Positions 6,569 to 10,044 of a stretch of 10,044 nucleotides of DNA are shown piece after piece. Positions within the stretch are counted from its first letter, which is position 1. Every line of letters begins with the position of its first letter. This stretch comes from an uncultured Bacilli bacterium (GTDB taxonomy: Bacteria; Bacillota_I; Bacilli_A; RF39; UBA660). The notes under the pieces were generated by a model, which did not search any database, was not told where the DNA came from, and saw only the letters and a list, made by a program, of their open reading frames with translations. Both the position numbers and the translations under genes were made by a program. The stretch covers positions 1 to 10,044 of the forward strand of contig CAJUJA010000046.1 of the NCBI GenBank assembly GCA_910586635.1, read 5' to 3'.

Positions 6569-7822
6569 TTAGATTACCTCCATGTTAACCTTTCCATCCA
6601 TTAATTCAATTTCAAGCTTATCTTTTTTCTTTAAATCCTTTTTCTGTGTAATTATTTTATCATCTTTTCTTAATATGCTATATCCTCTTTTAATCGTAGA
6701 TAATGGGGATAATGTCTCTAACTTAGATAATAGTTGAATATATTTATTTTTCCTAGGATCAATTAATTTTATAGGTTCTTTAAAAATATAACTACTCATA
6801 ATATTCAAATATTTTTTTTCTTTTTGGTTATATAGCTGAATCATATTATATTTTAATTTTTCTAATATATAATCAAACTGTTGCTCTTTTACTTCATAAA
6901 TGCTTAGTGGATTTCTTAAGACATATTTGTTTTTAATTTCTACTAGTTTTTGATTTAGAAAATCAATCTTATTTTTTATTACTTTTTTACTTCTAATATT
7001 TAATTGTTCAATATAATTTATTACATCTAGTTTGTTGGGAACAGCCATCTCTGCTGCTCCAGTTGGGGTTGGGGCTCTTAAATCTGCAACAAAATCCGCA
7101 ATAGTAAAGTCTATTTCATGTCCAACGGCACTAATAATAGGTATTGGACAACGCTCCATACTATATGCAACATTTTCATCATTGAAACACCACATATCCT
7201 CAATACTTCCTCCCCCACGACCAATAATTAAGGTATCAAGGTTAAAATTTTCTGCATTTTTAATTTGTTTAATAATAGAAGGGGCTGCTTCTGCACCTTG
7301 TACTAAAGCAGGAAGCAAGATAACCTCTGTTAAGGGAAATCTTCTTTTGATTGTAGATAAAATATCTCTAATAGCAGCACCAGTAGGTGCGGTAATAACC
7401 CCTACTCTTTTTGGTATTTTTGGTATTTTTTTCTTTTTTTTAGGATCAAAGAGTCCTTCTTTTTCTAATTTCTGTTTTAATTGTTCATAAGCAATATATA
7501 AATTACCCACTCCATCTTCTAACATATCAGAAACATAAATTTGATATCCTCCGTTTGCCTCATAAACACTAATTTTACCAGTTACTAATACTTTCATGCC
7601 ATCTGTTGGTGTGAATTTTATTTTTTTTGTTTGGGATGAAAACATTATGGCATTAATTCTGCTTCCTTCATCTTTTATTGTAAAATAATAATGACCTCTA
7701 GTATGGGCTTTAAAGTTAGAAATCTCCCCCTTTAGAAAAACTTCTTGAAGATTATTGTCTGTATCAATTTTATATTTAATATATCTAGTTAATTGAGTAA
7801 CCGTAATATATTTATCAGTCAT
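6569..7822 (-). CDS. xseA: Exonuclease VII large subunit
   Basis: The product has 417 residues, slightly short of the usual 440-460. It begins with the OB-fold DNA-binding domain (about 5-100; VTQLTRYIK, FLKGEISNFK, GHYYFTIKD). The nuclease domain follows (about 120-330), with GVITAPTGAAIRDI, the glycine-rich GRGGGSIEDMW (201-211) and SAVGHEIDFTIADFVADLRAPTPT (231-254), all hallmarks of the family. A helical region binds XseB, and the C-terminus has GYSILRK. With XseB it removes bases from single-stranded DNA ends; such activity supports mismatch repair and recombination, which suits a place near mutS. The ATG at 7820-7822 is chosen because GTGAGG lies 6 bases upstream; the in-frame GTG at 7832-7834 is inside that site. 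It overlaps the end of nusB by 8 bp. Confidence 0.96.
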   Translation of the reverse strand: MTDKYITVTQLTRYIKYKIDTDNNLQEVFLKGEISNFKAHTRGHYYFTIKDEGSRINAIMFSSQTKKIKFTPTDGMKVLVTGKISVYEANGGYQIYVSDMLEDGVGNLYIAYEQLKQKLEKEGLFDPKKKKKIPKIPKRVGVITAPTGAAIRDILSTIKRRFPLTEVILLPALVQGAEAAPSIIKQIKNAENFNLDTLIIGRGGGSIEDMWCFNDENVAYSMERCPIPIISAVGHEIDFTIADFVADLRAPTPTGAAEMAVPNKLDVINYIEQLNIRSKKVIKNKIDFLNQKLVEIKNKYVLRNPLSIYEVKEQQFDYILEKLKYNMIQLYNQKEKKYLNIMSSYIFKEPIKLIDPRKNKYIQLLSKLETLSPLSTIKRGYSILRKDDKIITQKKDLKKKDKLEIELMDGKVNMEVI

Positions 7823-8222
7823 GCTGAACCTCACTATGATAGATGCTATCTAAAACACCATTTATCATTTTTGTAACTTCTAACTCACTGTATTTTTTAG
7901 ATAGCTCTAAACACTCATTGATGGAGACAATAGAGGGAGTTTTGGTGTATATTAATTCATAAATACCAATGGATAATATTGCTTGATCTACCATATTAAA
8001 CCTATCAATTGTCCAATTCTTCATGTATTTGTTGGCTAGAGTATTAATCTCTTTTTCATGGTTACAATACCCGTTTACTAATTCTTCTATGAAATCATTT
8101 TTTATTTCTAATTGTTCTTGAATTAAGGAATCGACTTCATATTCTAAATTTGTTTTGGATAGTAATTTTATCTGATAAATAATTTTCATAGCATGTTCTC
8201 TGATTTCACTTCTATTTCTCAT
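7815..8222 (-). CDS. nusB: Transcription antitermination factor NusB
   Basis: The 135-residue all-helical protein has the family's start (RSEIREHAMKIIYQ) and core (NWTIDRFNMVDQAIL, GIYELIYTKTPSIVSINE, LSKKYS, INGVLDSI). NusB binds NusE (ribosomal protein S10) and the boxA RNA of rRNA operons, where it prevents early termination and helps ribosome assembly. The ATG at 8220-8222 has GAGGTG 7 bases upstream. The gene ends in TGA at 7815-7817, inside the start of xseA, so translation is likely coupled. nusB next to xseA-xseB is a classic Bacillota arrangement (folD, sometimes between them, is absent). Confidence 0.95.
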   Translation of the reverse strand: MRNRSEIREHAMKIIYQIKLLSKTNLEYEVDSLIQEQLEIKNDFIEELVNGYCNHEKEINTLANKYMKNWTIDRFNMVDQAILSIGIYELIYTKTPSIVSINECLELSKKYSELEVTKMINGVLDSIYHSEVQHD

Positions 8223-8251
8223 CTAGTCACACCTCTTATTTTATTATATTT

Positions 8252-8280
8252 ATTTTATCATACTTAGTATTAAATGTCAT
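8252..8280 (-). promoter_or_regulatory. Sigma-A promoter for nusB-xseA-xseB, overlapping the end of mutS
   Basis: On the minus strand ATGACA (8275-8280, 5/6) and TAAAAT (8252-8257, 5/6) are exactly 17 bases apart. The -35 box lies in the last codons of mutS. The start point would be about 10 bases before the nusB ribosome site. There is no terminator between mutS and nusB, so the operon may also be read from the mutS transcript. Confidence 0.5.
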
Positions 8281-10044
8281 GTTTTTTCTTTAATTCATAT
8301 AGAAAATTCAAGGCATCCATTGGAGACATTTCTAATGGATTGATTTCTTTAATAGCCTCTTCTATTTCATTTAGTTCTACCTTTTCTTCTACTTCCTCTT
8401 CTGCCATTTCGAAAAGGGAGGTTTGAGTGAATATTTCCGACTTTTGATTCTGATTTTCATAAATATTTAAAATCTCCTCACTTCTTTTTATTAATTCTTT
8501 AGGAAGTTTTGCTAAGGAAGCTACATTAATTCCATAACTTTTATCTACCGCTCCTATTTTGACTTTATGAAGGAAAGTTATTCTTCCATCTTTTTCTTGT
8601 GCTGATACATGTACATTTTTTAAATGTTTTAAATCTTGCTCTAAAATAGTAAGTTCGTGATAATGAGTAGAAAACATAGTTTTTGCCTTTATTTTGTCAT
8701 GGATATATTCTAAAATTGCTTGGGCCAAACTCATTCCATCATAGGTAGCTGTACCACGACCCAATTCATCAAATAGAATTAAACTATTTTCTGTTGCTTC
8801 ACTGATAGCGTAATTGGCCTCTTTCATTTCTATCATAAAAGTAGACTCTCCGCTTACTAAATCATCGCTTGCTCCAATTCTTGTGAATATTTTGTCAAAA
8901 ATAGGCATGGTAGCACTTTTACAAGGGACAAAACAACCGATTTGTGCCATAATAATCGTCACAGCACATTGTCTCATATAAGTGGACTTTCCTGCCATAT
9001 TGGGTCCTGTAATAAGTAAAATATCTGTGTTTTGATCCATCAAAATATCATTGGATACATACTTCTCTTTCATTACCTTTTCTACTACTGGATGACGACA
9101 TTCTATTAACTTTAATTCCTTTGTCTCTACTAAATTGGGTTTTACAAACTTGTTTTCATCACTCACAATCGAAAAGGATTGTAGCATATCTATCTCACTG
9201 ATGATTTTAGAAATTTCTTGGATTTTAGAAATATATCGTTTGACAATTTCTCTAATATCCATAAATAATTTATATTCTAGATTCATTATTTTTTCTTCTG
9301 CACCTAGTATAATATTTTCTTTTTCTTTAAGTTCTTTTGTTGTATATCTTTCACAGTTAGCTAAAGTCTGCCTTCTTTCATATCCAAACTCATCTTTCAC
9401 TAAATGCTTTTGTCCTTTGCTTACTTCTATGTAATAACCAAATATTTTATTAAAACCTACTTTTAGTGTTTTAATTCCTGTACGTTCTTTTTCCTCTTTT
9501 TCAATATTCAAAATGAAATCTTTAGAGCCACTACTAAGTTTTCTTAATTCATCTAGTTCACTATTATACCCGTCTTTTATAATAGAGCCCTCTTTTAATG
9601 ATAGTGGAGGATCCTCTTTTATTGTTTTTTCTAATAATGATGTCACTTCATCTAAGGTTTCTATTTGCTTATCATATTCTAAACTCATTAATAGATCTTT
9701 TATTTTAGGAAGAGCATTTAGACTTCTTTTTAGTTGTAGCATATCTCGTGCATTTAAATTTCCATAACTAATTCTACCGGCTAAACGTTCTAAATCATAA
9801 ACTTCGTCTAAAGTAGTTCTTAATTCATCTCGAATGATAAACTCTGTTGAAATTTTCTCTACAAAGTGATATCTTCTTTCTAGTTCTTTCTTATCTGTAA
9901 TTGGGTTTTCTATTTGCAGTTTTAAATATCTGGAACCCATTGCAGTTTTGTTTTTATCTAAGAGCCATAAAAGACTATATTGTCTATCTCTTGAGCGAAT
10001 TGTCTCTACTAACTCTAAATTTTTCTTAGTATTATTATCAAAAA
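8270..10044 (-). CDS. mutS: DNA mismatch repair ATPase MutS, 5' part beyond the window
   Basis: About 591 C-terminal residues are visible; the frame is open to the right edge, so the mismatch-binding N-terminus lies outside. The edge reads NLELVETIRS and KNKTAMGSR, the usual core-domain entry, so an internal Met at 9938-9940 is not the start. Counted from the edge, the core and clamp span about 30-330. The ATPase has a Walker A GPNMAGKST (346-354), STFMIEM, a Walker B LILFDELGRGTATYDG (about 421-436) and HYHEL (460-464). QTSLF (540-544) is a probable sliding-clamp binding motif, and the C-terminus (MSPMDALNFLYELKKK) is the usual dimer-forming tail. MutS recognises mismatches and recruits MutL. 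mutL is not downstream as it often is; nusB is. Confidence 0.97.
   Translation of the reverse strand, partial: FDNNTKKNLELVETIRSRDRQYSLLWLLDKNKTAMGSRYLKLQIENPITDKKELERRYHFVEKISTEFIIRDELRTTLDEVYDLERLAGRISYGNLNARDMLQLKRSLNALPKIKDLLMSLEYDKQIETLDEVTSLLEKTIKEDPPLSLKEGSIIKDGYNSELDELRKLSSGSKDFILNIEKEEKERTGIKTLKVGFNKIFGYYIEVSKGQKHLVKDEFGYERRQTLANCERYTTKELKEKENIILGAEEKIMNLEYKLFMDIREIVKRYISKIQEISKIISEIDMLQSFSIVSDENKFVKPNLVETKELKLIECRHPVVEKVMKEKYVSNDILMDQNTDILLITGPNMAGKSTYMRQCAVTIIMAQIGCFVPCKSATMPIFDKIFTRIGASDDLVSGESTFMIEMKEANYAISEATENSLILFDELGRGTATYDGMSLAQAILEYIHDKIKAKTMFSTHYHELTILEQDLKHLKNVHVSAQEKDGRITFLHKVKIGAVDKSYGINVASLAKLPKELIKRSEEILNIYENQNQKSEIFTQTSLFEMAEEEVEEKVELNEIEEAIKEINPLEMSPMDALNFLYELKKKHDI

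Noticed and set aside
7410..7440. Short repeat of GGTATTTTT in xseA
   Set aside because: It codes the lysine/proline-rich KIPKIPKR linker found near this place in XseA proteins and needs no further explanation.
7032..7490. Plus-strand open frame of 152 codons inside xseA
   Set aside because: It is the antisense of the highly conserved nuclease domain and has no ribosome site or family likeness.
7823..7834. GTG start for xseA four codons upstream
   Set aside because: The GTG lies in the GTGAGG ribosome site of the ATG at 7820-7822.
1..10044. CRISPR array, tRNA or rRNA genes
   Set aside because: No regularly spaced direct repeats, cloverleaf arms or rRNA-like stretches were found on either strand.

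Overview
The window is very AT-rich DNA with Bacillota-style ribosome binding sites (GAGGTGA, AAAGGAG) and the standard genetic code: tryptophan is TGG and nusB ends in TGA. It carries the sporulation protease gene spoIVB behind a forespore-type promoter. It therefore comes from a low-GC, spore-forming Bacillota, probably a Bacilli- or Erysipelotrichia-like lineage. The genus cannot be told from this sequence. Every intact gene lies on the minus strand, so the biological reading order runs from high to low coordinates.

Housekeeping block (10044 to 6217): the 3' two thirds of mutS (mismatch repair), then nusB (antitermination), xseA and xseB (the two subunits of exonuclease VII). nusB and xseA overlap by 8 bp. 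A good sigma-A-type promoter for nusB-xseA-xseB sits on the mutS stop codon. The 130-bp gap between xseA and xseB contains a possible very small ORF with an ideal Shine-Dalgarno sequence.

Mobile element (about 4737 to 6201): a decayed insertion sequence of the IS1202/ISNCY type, the only plus-strand gene. Its DDE transposase is broken by three inferred frameshifts, and glycine replaces the second catalytic aspartate. It is followed by a 43% GC segment with a 13-bp inverted repeat.

Unknown two-gene cassette (4721 to 1860): a 331-residue protein whose C-terminal third resembles the RelE/HigB toxin fold, then a 595-residue helical protein with possible mTERF-like repeats. The genes overlap by 11 bp. 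They have their own sigma-A promoter and a terminator, so they look like one functional unit. The first gene contains a run of 16 A. This is the best candidate here for an undescribed system, but its function is not known.

Sporulation block (1805 to 1): spoIVB, with a near-consensus sigma-G/F promoter and a terminator overlapping its stop codon, then a DUF421 (YetF-type) membrane protein gene that runs off the left edge. A second sigma-G-like promoter may drive it. In most Bacillota ispA, dxs, a TlyA-family methylase, argR and recN lie between xseB and spoIVB; here they are absent and the unknown cassette and the insertion sequence take that place.
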